Source: Litchfieldella rifensis | GTDB lineage: Bacteria; Pseudomonadota; Gammaproteobacteria; Pseudomonadales; Halomonadaceae | Length of the DNA: 64,000 nucleotides | Assembly (NCBI RefSeq): GCF_042646605.1 | Contig: NZ_JBHRUG010000002.1 | Coordinates: 62,001-126,000 of the forward strand | Direction of reading: 5' to 3' | Part shown: piece after piece, positions 1-8,429 of the stretch | Position numbering within the stretch: the first letter of the stretch is position 1 | Layout of the letters: every line of letters begins with the position of its first letter | Translations under genes and position numbers: made by a program | The notes under the pieces: generated by a model | What the model was told of the DNA's origin: nothing | What the model saw: only the letters and a program-made list of their open reading frames with translations | The model's database searches: none

Positions 1-1186
1 CAAACACCTCGGCCTGCAGGGCGTCGTCGGCCCGGAAGTCGGCACCGCGGGTGGCGAACAGTGCCGCCTGGCACTGATGCGGCCCGTCGCCGGCCTGGCC
101 ACGAGCGATCTGGCGCACCTTGGGGTGGGAAGCCAACGCTCCGATACCGTCTTCATAGGCGGCGTGGATGCCCGGAGTGAGCATGGTCTGGGCCGCACTT
201 TCATTCACGGCCGTGCCGGCGGCGTCGATGAAGGCTTCGAGTTCAGGCCCCTGGATCCCGATCAGCAGCCCCGGGTTGGTACAGAACTGCCCGGCGCCCA
301 TGGTCAGTGAGGCGACGAAGCTCTCGGCGATATCGTCAACCCGATGCTTGAGGGCCTCGGGCAGCAGGAACACCGGGTTGATGCTGCTCATCTCGGCGTA
401 CACCGGGATCGGCTGCGGGCGTGCCTGGGCAGTGGCCATCAACGCCTGGCCGCCTTTGCGCGAGCCGGTGAAGCCCACCGCCTGGATGCGCGGGTCGGCG
501 ACCAGTGCCTGGCCGATGTCGTTGCCCGAGCCGAACAGCAGCGAGAACACCCCTTCGGGCAGGCCGCACTTGGCCACGGCGCGCTGAATGGCGCGGCCGA
601 CCAGCTCGGACGTGCCGGGATGGGCGGAGTGGCCCTTGACCACCACCGGGCAGCCGGCGGCTAAGCTTGATGCGGTGTCGCCGCCGGCGACGGAAAAGGC
701 CAGCGGGAAGTTGCTGGCGCCGAACACCGCCACCGGGCCGAGGGCGATATGGCGCTGGCGCAGGTCGACCCTTGGCAGCGGCTGGCGCTCGGGCAGGGCC
801 GGGTCGAGGCGCACGTCGAGCCACTCGCCGGCGCGCACCACGGACGCGAACAGGCGCAACTGGCCGCAGGTGCGGCCGCGCTCGCCCTCGAGGCGCGCCC
901 GCGGCAGGCCGGTCTCCGCCATGCCGCGGGTAATCAGTTCGTCACCGATGGCCTCGATCTCGCTGGCAATGGTTTCCAGGAACGCCGCACGCTCGTCGAG
1001 CGAGCTCTCGCGGTAGCTGGCGAAGGCCTCCTCGGCCAGCGCGCAGGCGCGTTCGACCTCGGGCTTGCCGCCGCCCAGATAGGCGGGCGTCAATGTCTCG
1101 CCAGTGGCGGGGTCGATGGCGCGAATCTCGGTCTGATTGCCGCTGATGGCCTGCTGGCCGATCAGTAACTTGCCTTCCAGTGTCAT
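1..1186 (-). CDS. alpha-ketoglutaric semialdehyde (2,5-dioxovalerate) dehydrogenase, 3' end outside window
   Basis: NAD(P)+-dependent aldehyde dehydrogenase that should oxidise alpha-ketoglutaric semialdehyde to alpha-ketoglutarate, the last step of oxidative L-arabinose and aldarate breakdown. About 395 residues are visible on the minus strand from an ATG at 1184-1186; the gene runs off the left edge (family length is about 525). The catalytic cysteine lies in the motif GAGQFCTNPG (Cys codon at 281-283), typical of the bacterial KGSADH branch, and an N-terminal stretch GPVAVFGASNFPLAFS matches the cofactor-binding part of the family. It follows the GguC-like gene by 17 bases and is probably its operon partner. 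The family assignment is strong; the exact substrate rests on the neighbouring arabinose genes. Confidence 0.88.
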   Translation of the reverse strand, partial: MTLEGKLLIGQQAISGNQTEIRAIDPATGETLTPAYLGGGKPEVERACALAEEAFASYRESSLDERAAFLETIASEIEAIGDELITRGMAETGLPRARLEGERGRTCGQLRLFASVVRAGEWLDVRLDPALPERQPLPRVDLRQRHIALGPVAVFGASNFPLAFSVAGGDTASSLAAGCPVVVKGHSAHPGTSELVGRAIQRAVAKCGLPEGVFSLLFGSGNDIGQALVADPRIQAVGFTGSRKGGQALMATAQARPQPIPVYAEMSSINPVFLLPEALKHRVDDIAESFVASLTMGAGQFCTNPGLLIGIQGPELEAFIDAAGTAVNESAAQTMLTPGIHAAYEDGIGALASHPKVRQIARGQAGDGPHQCQAALFATRGADFRADDALQAEVF

Positions 1187-1203
1187 CTTCGGCTCCTGTG
1201 TCG

Positions 1204-2202
1204 TTACAGTGAATGGATGCGGACGTCGAAGGTGTCTGCCTCGAAGCGTAGCGGATTGCACAGCGGCCGCCCGAAGAGTGCCAGGTCGATCTCGAAACGG
1301 TCACCGTCGCGGGTCTGGACGCCGTCGGCGAAGCTCAGGGTCGCGGTGCCGAAGAAGTGCACATGCACGTCACCAGGTCGACGGAAGTTCGCGTACTTGA
1401 AGTGGTGATGTTCGAGATTGGCCAGGCTATGCGCCATATTGGCCTCGCCGGTCAGGAACGGCTTCTCCCACAGGGTCTCGCCATCGCGCACGATGCGGCT
1501 GGTGCCTTCCAGATGCTTGGGCAACTCACCGATCAGAAGTTCCGGACCGAAGCTGCAGGCGCGCAGCTTGGAATGCGCCAGCCACAGGTAATTGAAGCGC
1601 TCGGTCACGTGATCGGAGAACTCGTTGCCAATGGCATGGCCGACCCGCCACGGACGGCCATCGTCGCCAATCACATAGAGGGCGGCCAATTCCGGTTCCT
1701 CGCCGGCATCCTCGGCGAAGGCTGGCACCGGGATTGGGGCTTCCGGGGCCACGATGCAGCCACCGTCGCCCTTGTAGAACCACTCCGGCTGGGCACCGCT
1801 CTTGCCAGGCGCGGGCTTGCCGCCTTCGACACCGAGCCTGAACATGCGCATCGAATCGGTCAATTCGCTGTCGTCGGCCTGGGGCTGGTTTGAGGGCTGG
1901 GCATGCATGGCGTCGCGGGTATCGGCACTGCCTAGGTGTGTCAGTCCGGTGCCGGTGACCAGGCAATGTGCCGGATCGGGATGGGTCAGCGGCGGCAACA
2001 GGCGGCGCTCGTCTATCAAGGCCTGGTAGTCGAGCCGGGTGTCGGTCAGCGCCGACTCGATGGTGTCGCCGAGCGATTTGCCGGCCGCGATGGCGCGCCG
2101 GGCCAGCGTGTAGGTGTCGGCGTCGAGCAGCCTGACCTGTTGTTCGTTTTCGACCAGCGCGGCACACACCTGGCCTTGGTAGTCACATTGAATCAAGCGC
2201 AT
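1204..2202 (-). CDS. GguC/AraD1-family protein (fumarylacetoacetate hydrolase fold)
   Basis: 332-residue protein of the fumarylacetoacetase superfamily, close to what is called GguC or AraD1 in sugar-oxidation loci. The likely role is the step from 2-keto-3-deoxy-L-arabonate towards alpha-ketoglutaric semialdehyde. I infer this from neighbours: the other four steps of the pathway are encoded in the window, and no DHDPS-family dehydratase is seen. Motifs visible are TGTGLTHLGSA, PEWFYKGDG, an acidic EEPELAALYVI stretch and GDVHVHFFGTATLSF. I chose the ATG at 2200-2202 because GAGGA lies about 6 bases upstream; a longer reading to 2226 adds only eight residues. It sits between the semialdehyde dehydrogenase and the TRAP binding-protein gene, all leftward. 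Confidence 0.75.
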   Translation of the reverse strand: MRLIQCDYQGQVCAALVENEQQVRLLDADTYTLARRAIAAGKSLGDTIESALTDTRLDYQALIDERRLLPPLTHPDPAHCLVTGTGLTHLGSADTRDAMHAQPSNQPQADDSELTDSMRMFRLGVEGGKPAPGKSGAQPEWFYKGDGGCIVAPEAPIPVPAFAEDAGEEPELAALYVIGDDGRPWRVGHAIGNEFSDHVTERFNYLWLAHSKLRACSFGPELLIGELPKHLEGTSRIVRDGETLWEKPFLTGEANMAHSLANLEHHHFKYANFRRPGDVHVHFFGTATLSFADGVQTRDGDRFEIDLALFGRPLCNPLRFEADTFDVRIHSL

Positions 2203-2281
2203 GGGGGAGTCCTCGAAAGGGGGCATCGTCGTTGGTCAAGCGGTGCCGTGTTGGGCAAGATCACATTTCCATGCGTGACGA

Positions 2282-2309
2282 GCGGGTCGCCAGCGCACCG
2301 GCGACCCGC
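2282..2309. terminator. strong GC stem-loop after the TRAP binding-protein gene
   Basis: Ten-base perfect arms (GCGGGTCGCC / GGCGACCCGC) with an eight-base loop lie just past the stop of the leftward TRAP gene. No T-run follows on the minus strand, so it may act as a partial terminator or mRNA 3' stabiliser between this gene and the GguC-like gene. Confidence 0.5.
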
Positions 2310-2331
2310 GGTCGGTTGACGTAAGTCGGAA

Positions 2332-3351
2332 TCAGAGAAGGTTGCGTGAGCGCAGGAAGGCCGTCGCCGAATCGTAGATCTTCTGGGTCATCTCGTTCTC
2401 ATCGGCCCACTCTTGCCATTCCTGCTCTGCCGCAGCACTGAACTTCTTGCGTTCCTCGGCGGGCAGGTCGAAGGGGTGGACATTGGGGTCGTCCTGGAGC
2501 TTCTGCAGGGTCTCGATGTCCTGCGCCTTGAGACGCGCGATCAGATCATAGGCCATGCCGTCGAAAGCCGTCTCGAGCGTTGCCTGCAGGTCTGTGGGCA
2601 AACCGTCCCAAATATCCTTGTTGATCGACACGGCAATCATCGGCATCGAATGGAAGCCCGGATACAAGGGATAGGGGGCGAAGGAGTGCAGGCCCATGGC
2701 GTCATTGTTCGATAGCACCGTGGAGTCGGCGGCATCAATGACCTTCTTCTCCAGGCCGGTATAGACTTCGGAACCGGGCAGGTTCACGGGGGAGGCGCCG
2801 ATACGCTCGAAGATGTTGTAGACCATGCCCTGCGGAGCGCGGATCTTCAGGCCCTGGAAGTCTTCGAGGGTTTCGATGGGCACGGTGGAAGGCACCGATT
2901 CCAGCGGGAAGGTCGCCGCTCCGATCAGGTGCACGCCATAGGGTTCGACCAACTCGTTGTAGAGGTCTTCACCACCGCCCTGCTTCATGTATTCCAGGAA
3001 GTCGTAGGGGTCGTTCCAGGCCCCCACCAGGTTGCCGAGCATGCCGAAGGCCGGATTCTGGCCAGAGAAATAGCTGGGATCGGTCATATGGCCCTGGATG
3101 ATGCCGGCACTGACGGCGTCCAGGGTTTCGGTCGGCCCGACGATGGCGTTGATCGGCATCACTTCGATTTCGACCCGCCCGTCGGTCATGCGATTGATCT
3201 TGTCGGCCCACTCCTGCTTGATCTTGAAGCTCGGCTCGCCGGAGGTCTCCGATGCCTGGAACTTCCATTCATAGTCGGCCGCCTGGGCCGTGGATAGACC
3301 GAGCAACAGTGCTGAGCCGGTGAGGATCAGGCTGTGCTTGAGGTTGAGCAT
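2332..3351 (-). CDS. TRAP transporter substrate-binding protein (DctP family), orphan
   Basis: 339-residue periplasmic solute-binding protein. The signal peptide begins MLNLKHSLILTGSALLLG and ends near TAQA, giving a mature start at about residue 24 (DYEWKFQAS). The DctP fold is indicated by the LGNLVGAWNDPYDFLEY region, the PLESVPSTVP strand, the KIRAPQGMV segment with the family's ligand-binding arginine, and a helical end rich in Glu and Trp. The ATG at 3349-3351 places the signal peptide correctly; longer readings add residues without one. No membrane subunits (DctQ/DctM) are in the window, so its partners must be elsewhere. The context suggests a sugar acid such as an aldonate or uronate as ligand. 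It is divergent from the arabinose dehydrogenase gene across a palindromic operator. Confidence 0.85.
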   Translation of the reverse strand: MLNLKHSLILTGSALLLGLSTAQAADYEWKFQASETSGEPSFKIKQEWADKINRMTDGRVEIEVMPINAIVGPTETLDAVSAGIIQGHMTDPSYFSGQNPAFGMLGNLVGAWNDPYDFLEYMKQGGGEDLYNELVEPYGVHLIGAATFPLESVPSTVPIETLEDFQGLKIRAPQGMVYNIFERIGASPVNLPGSEVYTGLEKKVIDAADSTVLSNNDAMGLHSFAPYPLYPGFHSMPMIAVSINKDIWDGLPTDLQATLETAFDGMAYDLIARLKAQDIETLQKLQDDPNVHPFDLPAEERKKFSAAAEQEWQEWADENEMTQKIYDSATAFLRSRNLL

Positions 3352-3407
3352 AGGGGGAACTCCATCGGGTGTTGTTTTTTGGTTTTGTCTGGTGCGTGGT
3401 CGGATAA

Positions 3408-3438
3408 ATGTTGAACATATGGTGGCTATGTTCAACAT
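3408..3438. promoter_or_regulatory. twin palindromic operator between divergent TRAP and dehydrogenase genes
   Basis: Two 12-base arms, ATGTTGAACATA (3408-3419) and TATGTTCAACAT (3427-3438), form a perfect inverted repeat with a 7-base spacer. Each arm is itself almost a palindrome (ATGTT-N-AACAT), so this can also be read as two adjacent operator sites about two helical turns apart. It lies 57 bases upstream of the TRAP gene start and 91 bases upstream of the dehydrogenase start. A GntR- or IclR-type regulator is plausible, but no such gene is in the window. Confidence 0.7.
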
Positions 3439-3529
3439 ATACTTTGGTAGGGTCGAGTTATACTGGTAATTTGGTTTAGGTTGCATACCTCGACGAGAAC
3501 ACGCTTTCAACCCAACCACAGGTAAGCGC

Positions 3530-4456
3530 ATGCCTCCCATCAATCTTGGTCTCGTAGGCTTTGGCAAGATCGCTCGCGACCAGCACCTTCCGGCCATCGC
3601 GGCCAACTCCGGCTATCGGCTGGTAGGCATTGCCGACCCGCATTCTCGCCTGGACGGCGTGGCGCATCATGCATCGCTGAAAGCAATGCTCGACGCGACT
3701 CCCGCACTGGATGCCGTGGCGATCTGCACGCCGACGCATCTGCGCCACTCCCAGGCGCGTCTCGCCCTCGAACACGGCAAGCACGTGCTGCTGGAAAAAC
3801 CCCCCGGTGCGACGCTAAGCGAAGTCGATGAGTTGAGCGACTTGGCCGAGCGGCGGCAGCTCACGCTCTTTGCTGCCTGGCACTCGCGCTTCGCGCCTGG
3901 TGTGGCTCAGGCGCGACAGTGGCTGGCTGGGCGCGAGATTCGTGCCGTCGAGATCGAATGGAAGGAAGACGCGAGGGTCTGGCATCCCGGTCAGACGTGG
4001 ATCTGGGAGCCTGGTGGGATGGGCGTTTTTGACCCGGGGATCAATGCGTTGTCCCTTGCCACCGAGATCCTGCCGCGGCCGTTTTTCCTGCGTTCGGCGA
4101 ATCTCGCGGTGCCGAGCAACTGCCAGACGCCGATCGCCGCCGACCTGGCGTTCAGCGATGTCCAGGAGACGCCTATCCGGGCAGCCTTCGATTTCCGCCA
4201 GACCGGCCCTCAGACCTGGGATATCCACGTCGACACCGAGGCGGGCCGGCTGAGCCTGACCCAGGGGGGGCGTCGCCTGAGCATCGACGGGCGCGTGGAG
4301 CTGGAGGCCGAGGAACGGGAATATCCCGGTCTGTATGCTCGCTTCGCCGAACTGGTGGCGGGGCGGACCTCCGATGTCGACGTGGCGCCCTTGCGGCACG
4401 TGGCGGACGCGTTTCTTCTCGGCCGCAGGAAACGGGTTGCCGCCTACGTCGAGTGA
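3530..4456 (+). CDS. L-arabinose/D-galactose 1-dehydrogenase (Gfo/Idh/MocA family)
   Basis: 308-residue NAD(P)+-dependent enzyme that oxidises L-arabinose (and usually D-galactose) at C1 to the aldonolactone, the first step of the non-phosphorylating pathway. The N-terminal Rossmann motif is GLVGFGKIARDQHLPAI. The family signature EKPPGATL sits near residue 87, and the segments WKEDARVWHPGQ and GGMGVFDPGINALS match the Azospirillum-type L-arabinose 1-dehydrogenase as I remember it. Length fits the family (about 309). It is transcribed rightward from the twin-operator region and is separated from the rest of the pathway's rightward genes by the 47-kb insert. Confidence in the family is high; preference between arabinose and galactose cannot be read from sequence. 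Confidence 0.88.
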   Translation: MPPINLGLVGFGKIARDQHLPAIAANSGYRLVGIADPHSRLDGVAHHASLKAMLDATPALDAVAICTPTHLRHSQARLALEHGKHVLLEKPPGATLSEVDELSDLAERRQLTLFAAWHSRFAPGVAQARQWLAGREIRAVEIEWKEDARVWHPGQTWIWEPGGMGVFDPGINALSLATEILPRPFFLRSANLAVPSNCQTPIAADLAFSDVQETPIRAAFDFRQTGPQTWDIHVDTEAGRLSLTQGGRRLSIDGRVELEAEEREYPGLYARFAELVAGRTSDVDVAPLRHVADAFLLGRRKRVAAYVE

Positions 4457-4521
4457 ATTTCGGACGAAGAAGCAATCGACGACGGCGGCAAGCACTGGCA
4501 GGTAGCGTACGGTGAACGACT

Positions 4522-5919
4522 TTATTGGGAGGCCGCCGTTTTCGCCTCAGAAGGCGACGGCTGCGGCGGCAGAAACTCCGAGTCGAACATCGCCCGGTCC
4601 AACCGCTGTGCCCAGGCCATGACCGGGATCATCTTGTCGTCCGGTCCACCACGCACCGGATTGACGAACTCCCAGGCAATTTCTCCTTCCGGCGTCACCT
4701 CCAGGAGGCGTCCACCGTCCGATTCCGTGATCAGCGTATTGCCGTTCGCAAGACGCTGCTGATCCCCGCGGATACGGCTCGCGAATGGTTGCTCCGGCGT
4801 CCCGCGATACTGCCAGACGATCTCCATCGTCTGTGGATTGAACTCGATGATGCGCGACTCCCCCTCCGCCTCATCGTGGTTTCCGCGGTTGTCGAACAGC
4901 AGGATATGGCCGTTCGGCAGGATGTCCGGGTCATGTTGCGCATCCCAAGGGCCCCGTGTGACCCAAGTGAACTCCTCGGTCCCGGGGTCGAATACGGCAA
5001 TCACATGAAGGGCACGGAAGGAGAGCAATACCTGGCCTTCTTCAGCGAAAGGAAAATTCCTGGCCTTCTCTCGGTCGATGTATTCGACGGTATTGGTATG
5101 CAATGGATCCCACAGGCTAAGACCGGGCACCGACTCCAGCAGACGTCGATATTGCGACTCGCCAAGCGTGGTGACCAAGCGGGTCTTCTGTAGCTCTTCG
5201 CCATCCGGCGACAACACGACAAGGAAATCCTCGAGCCGCGGCTGTTTCCCCAGCACGTCGACCTCATCATCGACGACCTCATGGGTGAGCACGTAGATCT
5301 TGCCATCCGGGGCAATATCGAGTTGATGATGGGCACGTCCCGGGTAACTCCAGATTACGTTGGAATCGCGATCGAGCTTGACGACCCCGTAACCATATGG
5401 CGTATCGCCATTGCCTTCGTAGAGCGCGACCAAGTCGCCGTTCGGAAAGGCACGCGCGTTGCGCATGTGCACGAACTCGTCGGGGCGTGGTTTCTCGATG
5501 CTGCCGACACCTTCTTGCCAAATCTCGCTGAACGGGCGGCGCCACTCATGCACCACGTCGCCGTCCATATCGATCAGGTATGCTGCGGAGGCATCGCCCG
5601 AAGTATAGAGGGTCAGGCCATCCCGCGTCTGATTTGACTCGTGAATGGTCACCCCCTCGTCGGAACGGCGTTCCTCGCGCCAGATGTCACCCGCATAGAC
5701 GTCGCGGTATTGCGTGAACTGATTATAGAGCGCTATGCCAGCCTGATAGGCACGCTCGATCTGGGGGCCGGGAAAGGTCTCGCTCACGGCCATGATAGCC
5801 CCGGCAAGAAAGATGAGGGCCATCAGCGCTAGCCATGAGAGGGTACGAAAAATCTTGTCCAAAAGGGAAGGCTGCTCGGTCGACGTCGAGCGCGTGTTGC
5901 GGGTTTTCGATGTGTCCAT
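4522..5919 (-). CDS. arylsulfotransferase (ASST)-family membrane-anchored protein
   Basis: 465-residue protein with one N-terminal membrane helix (about residues 28-47) and a periplasmic beta-propeller-like domain. Repeated blades contain motifs such as HHQLDIAPDGKIYVLTHE, QHDPDILPNGHILLFDN and RLANGNTLITESDGGRLLEV, which are hallmarks of the arylsulfotransferase/PQQ-like propeller family. Known members transfer sulfate between phenolic compounds, but many relatives have no tested activity, so the reaction is not certain. It is convergent with the arabinose dehydrogenase gene (65 bases apart). A gene-poor, AT-rich stretch of over 400 bases lies upstream of it. Confidence 0.75.
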   Translation of the reverse strand: MDTSKTRNTRSTSTEQPSLLDKIFRTLSWLALMALIFLAGAIMAVSETFPGPQIERAYQAGIALYNQFTQYRDVYAGDIWREERRSDEGVTIHESNQTRDGLTLYTSGDASAAYLIDMDGDVVHEWRRPFSEIWQEGVGSIEKPRPDEFVHMRNARAFPNGDLVALYEGNGDTPYGYGVVKLDRDSNVIWSYPGRAHHQLDIAPDGKIYVLTHEVVDDEVDVLGKQPRLEDFLVVLSPDGEELQKTRLVTTLGESQYRRLLESVPGLSLWDPLHTNTVEYIDREKARNFPFAEEGQVLLSFRALHVIAVFDPGTEEFTWVTRGPWDAQHDPDILPNGHILLFDNRGNHDEAEGESRIIEFNPQTMEIVWQYRGTPEQPFASRIRGDQQRLANGNTLITESDGGRLLEVTPEGEIAWEFVNPVRGGPDDKMIPVMAWAQRLDRAMFDSEFLPPQPSPSEAKTAASQ

Positions 5920-6356
5920 ATCTTACCCTGTCCGGTTCAGTGGTATATGCTCCACCCCCTTCCTGTCATTGTCAGGCTCAGGTTGGTAGCGTATTGCTTC
6001 CGCAATACGACAACAGAGCAAGAGATTAGTGCCTTCTTCGATCCGCTTTTTTATGTGAACCACCGCTGTAACGGTGATGATGAAATATCATTAATACTGA
6101 TGTATGAATGTGTGTAGTGATATCAAGAGGTCGTTGGTTTTTCAAGGAGGGTATAAATGGTTGCTTCCATCAAATAAAAAATCAAACAAGATAAACATTT
6201 TTATTTATATTTTTACATTTAAAAAATGTACTGCTCTTCCATTTTCTACTATAAGATTTTTAGCTCGAGTGGTTTTGTGATTTCTTCATCAACGCAGGGC
6301 GTTCGAGGCCGGCGCGTGTGCCGGCCAGGTCAATTCGCACACCAGGAGGGGAAGCT
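5920..6356. other. gene-free, AT-rich intergenic stretch
   Basis: No coding sequence with a plausible ribosome-binding site is seen. Bases about 6040-6290 are clearly AT-rich against a GC-rich background, with runs such as AAATAAAAAATCAAACAAG near 6173. A short stem-loop lies at 6307-6326. No tRNA, insertion sequence or repeat end is visible. It may hold the promoter of the arylsulfotransferase-like gene or be a remnant of an old junction. Confidence 0.5.
6307..6326. terminator. stem-loop downstream of azoR
   Basis: Seven-base perfect GC arms GGCCGGC / GCCGGCC with a six-base loop lie 31 bases beyond the stop of the leftward azoreductase gene. There is no T-run, so intrinsic termination would be weak. 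Confidence 0.4.
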
Positions 6357-7031
6357 TTAAATAGCCGAGGAAGTATGCTGCTTGCTGCAAGGTGGCGCTA
6401 ATTGGGCGGCGATTTGCTGTGCCTCACGGTCAGCTCGCCTTCTTGATTCTGTGTCGATATCACTGCCGAAGAGGGTCTTTTCCACGACCACGGAGGACAC
6501 ATCGGTCACTCCGACAAACTTCAGCCAAGATTCGAAATACGGCTTCTGGAAATCGAATTCTTGCGCCGGGGTAAATGATCCCGCCGTGTAATCCAAGCCT
6601 CTTGCATATACGACAACCGCTTTCTTGTTGTTAAGCAAGCCGCCGAAACCCTCTTCAGCGTCGAATGAGAAAAGAATGTCCTTCTGTGAGACAAGATCAA
6701 TGAAATGCTTGAGTTTATAGGGAATGCCGAAATTCCAGAGGGGGATGGAGAAGATGAGGATGTCTGCTTCATGCAGATGATCGGCTAAGGATCGCAGCCC
6801 ATCCCAGGCGCTCTTCTGCGTCTCTGTAAGGGGCGTGTCGCTGAGTCCGGCATATTTCGCTGCCATGGCGTCTTCATCGAACTCAGGCAGATCCATACGC
6901 CAGAGATCCAAGGTTTTCACCTCAGTTGCGGGGTATCGTTGGCAATAATGGGAGATGAATGCCTGAGCGATCTCCAGTGAAGCGGACCGCTGTCGCCGTG
7001 GAGAAGATGCAATATGCAGTACAGTAGACAT
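6357..7031 (-). CDS. azoR: FMN-dependent NADH:quinone oxidoreductase / azoreductase
   Basis: 224-residue flavodoxin-like protein of the AzoR family, which reduces quinones and azo dyes with NADH through bound FMN in the cytoplasm. Family signs are the N-terminal phosphate-binding loop HIASSPRRQRSAS, the motif SIPLWNFGIPYKLKHFID, which packs on the flavin, and VVVYARGLDYT. The ATG at 7029-7031 is preferred because GGAG precedes it by 9 bases; an upstream TTG would put that site inside the coding region. It is divergent from a LysR gene, a common arrangement for azoreductases controlled by the adjacent regulator. Confidence 0.85.
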   Translation of the reverse strand: MSTVLHIASSPRRQRSASLEIAQAFISHYCQRYPATEVKTLDLWRMDLPEFDEDAMAAKYAGLSDTPLTETQKSAWDGLRSLADHLHEADILIFSIPLWNFGIPYKLKHFIDLVSQKDILFSFDAEEGFGGLLNNKKAVVVYARGLDYTAGSFTPAQEFDFQKPYFESWLKFVGVTDVSSVVVEKTLFGSDIDTESRRRADREAQQIAAQLAPPCSKQHTSSAI

Positions 7032-7338
7032 AAGACAGTGCTCCAATATCTGGAGAATTTATTTCAGCACATGAAGGGTAAAAATATAAATGGCGTTATA
7101 TGATATTTTTTATAAGGGGGTGAAATATATGTTTTTGACCAAGCATTCTTCAAAATCTCGACGAAAATGGTTTTGCATGCTTTACTGAGTCATTGGGCGC
7201 GCTTGTGAAAGAGAACGGTATGACCCGGCAACCTATTGTTTCATATGAATTTTCCTGGAACAGGAAGTGCCAGGAATCCGAGTGGGGTATAAGCAATATA
7301 TTATAAGCCATAACGGTATTTATCACGGAGTGATATGA
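7032..7338. promoter_or_regulatory. divergent promoter region azoR / lysR
   Basis: About 300 bases between two divergently read genes. The part around 7060-7140 is AT-rich and TATA-like stretches (AGCAATATATTATAAG near 7290) lie upstream of the LysR gene. A LysR-type binding site is expected here, but I cannot single out one site. Confidence 0.45.
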
Positions 7339-8205
7339 ATGCTTGATCTACTACTGCTCAGAAGCTTTGTCACGGTGATAGACGAAGGTAGCTTCACGCG
7401 TGCTGCCAGCCGTCTTCATCTGACCCAGCCGGCAATCAGTGGACACCTGCGTCGCCTGGAAGCGCAAATCGGCAAGCCATTACTGCAACGAACCACCCGC
7501 TCGGTCGAGGTGACGCCGGATGGTGAGTGCCTGGTTGGTTATGCCCGCGCCATACTCGCGCTGAACCGGGATGCCATGACGCAACTCTCGCGCTCCACCT
7601 TTCAAGGCAATATACGCATCGGGGTCGCCGAGGATTTTTCGCACCCACGACTTCTGCGCACATTGCAGGATTTCATGCAGGATAATCCGAAAATCGAAAT
7701 CGGGGTGCGGGTCGGCATTCCCGGTGACATGATCAACGCGATGAAGAGAGGATATGTGGATCTGGTGCTGGGTGCTCAATGCGGCGCACGTGAGCCAGGG
7801 CGGCTGCTATGGCGCGAGCCACTGGTATGGGCCTGGGCAAGCCAGGCGGCAATCCGCTTACCATCACCGCTCCCCCTGGCGCTGTTCCCCGAGCCGTGCC
7901 CTTACCGTGAGGTCGCGCTTGCCAAACTGGCACAGTCAGGTATCGCCCAGCGTACTGCCATGCTGTGCATGAGCGGAGCCAGCTTGCGCGCAGCTGCGAC
8001 GACCGGTTTCGCCATTGCCCCCATGCCCGCCAGCCAACTCTCGCCGGGGCTAATGGCCTTGACGCAAGAGCATGGCCTGCCCCAGTTGCCGGATGCAGAG
8101 TTCATGCTCATTACCAGCCCAACCGGAGACCAGGCAGTGCTGACCGCACTGGCGGACAGCATTGTCGAGAGTTTGACTTCTCGCGCAGTGGCCGAACCGG
8201 CTTGA
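7339..8205 (+). CDS. LysR-family transcriptional regulator
   Basis: 288-residue regulator with an N-terminal winged helix-turn-helix (residues 1-60: SFVTVIDEGSFTRAASRLHLTQPAIS is the characteristic helix pair) followed by a periplasmic-binding-protein-like effector domain. The start is supported by GGAG 8 bases upstream of the ATG. It is divergent from azoR, so control of the azoreductase in response to quinones or aromatic electrophiles is the simplest guess; the effector is unknown. It is the last gene before the giant-gene block and could lie at or outside the left border of the T3SS island. Confidence 0.85.
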   Translation: MLDLLLLRSFVTVIDEGSFTRAASRLHLTQPAISGHLRRLEAQIGKPLLQRTTRSVEVTPDGECLVGYARAILALNRDAMTQLSRSTFQGNIRIGVAEDFSHPRLLRTLQDFMQDNPKIEIGVRVGIPGDMINAMKRGYVDLVLGAQCGAREPGRLLWREPLVWAWASQAAIRLPSPLPLALFPEPCPYREVALAKLAQSGIAQRTAMLCMSGASLRAAATTGFAIAPMPASQLSPGLMALTQEHGLPQLPDAEFMLITSPTGDQAVLTALADSIVESLTSRAVAEPA

Positions 8206-8298
8206 GTATGGTTTCTGTTTTAAGTGCCTGAATTTTCCCCATGCATGATAAATACTTGGGCGCTGCTCCACGTTAGCTCAATCATTTATCAAGAAACG

Positions 8299-8314
8299 TG
8301 ACTTATTCTTGGGG
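8299..8314 (+). promoter_or_regulatory. candidate upstream element of giant gene 1
   Basis: TGACTTATTCTTGGGG, 131 bases before the start codon. It resembles elements at nearly the same distance before giant genes 2 (19875) and 3 (30741), with the shared core T(G/T)ACTT-N-TT. Seen by eye only. Confidence 0.3.
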
Positions 8315-8415
8315 CAGGCACATTTTAAACTGAAGCGATTGCTCGCTTCGCCGTGACAGCCCATTACTGGACAGCCAGTCAATAAACAACAGCGCCGTGT
8401 TGCATAGTTGAGGAC

Positions 8416-8421
8416 AGGAGG
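8416..8421 (+). promoter_or_regulatory. ribosome-binding site of giant gene 1
   Basis: Perfect AGGAGG followed by CC, eight bases before the ATG at 8430. All three giant genes have the same AGGAGGCC string, which fixes their starts. Confidence 0.85.
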
Positions 8422-8429
8422 CCTCTTCG

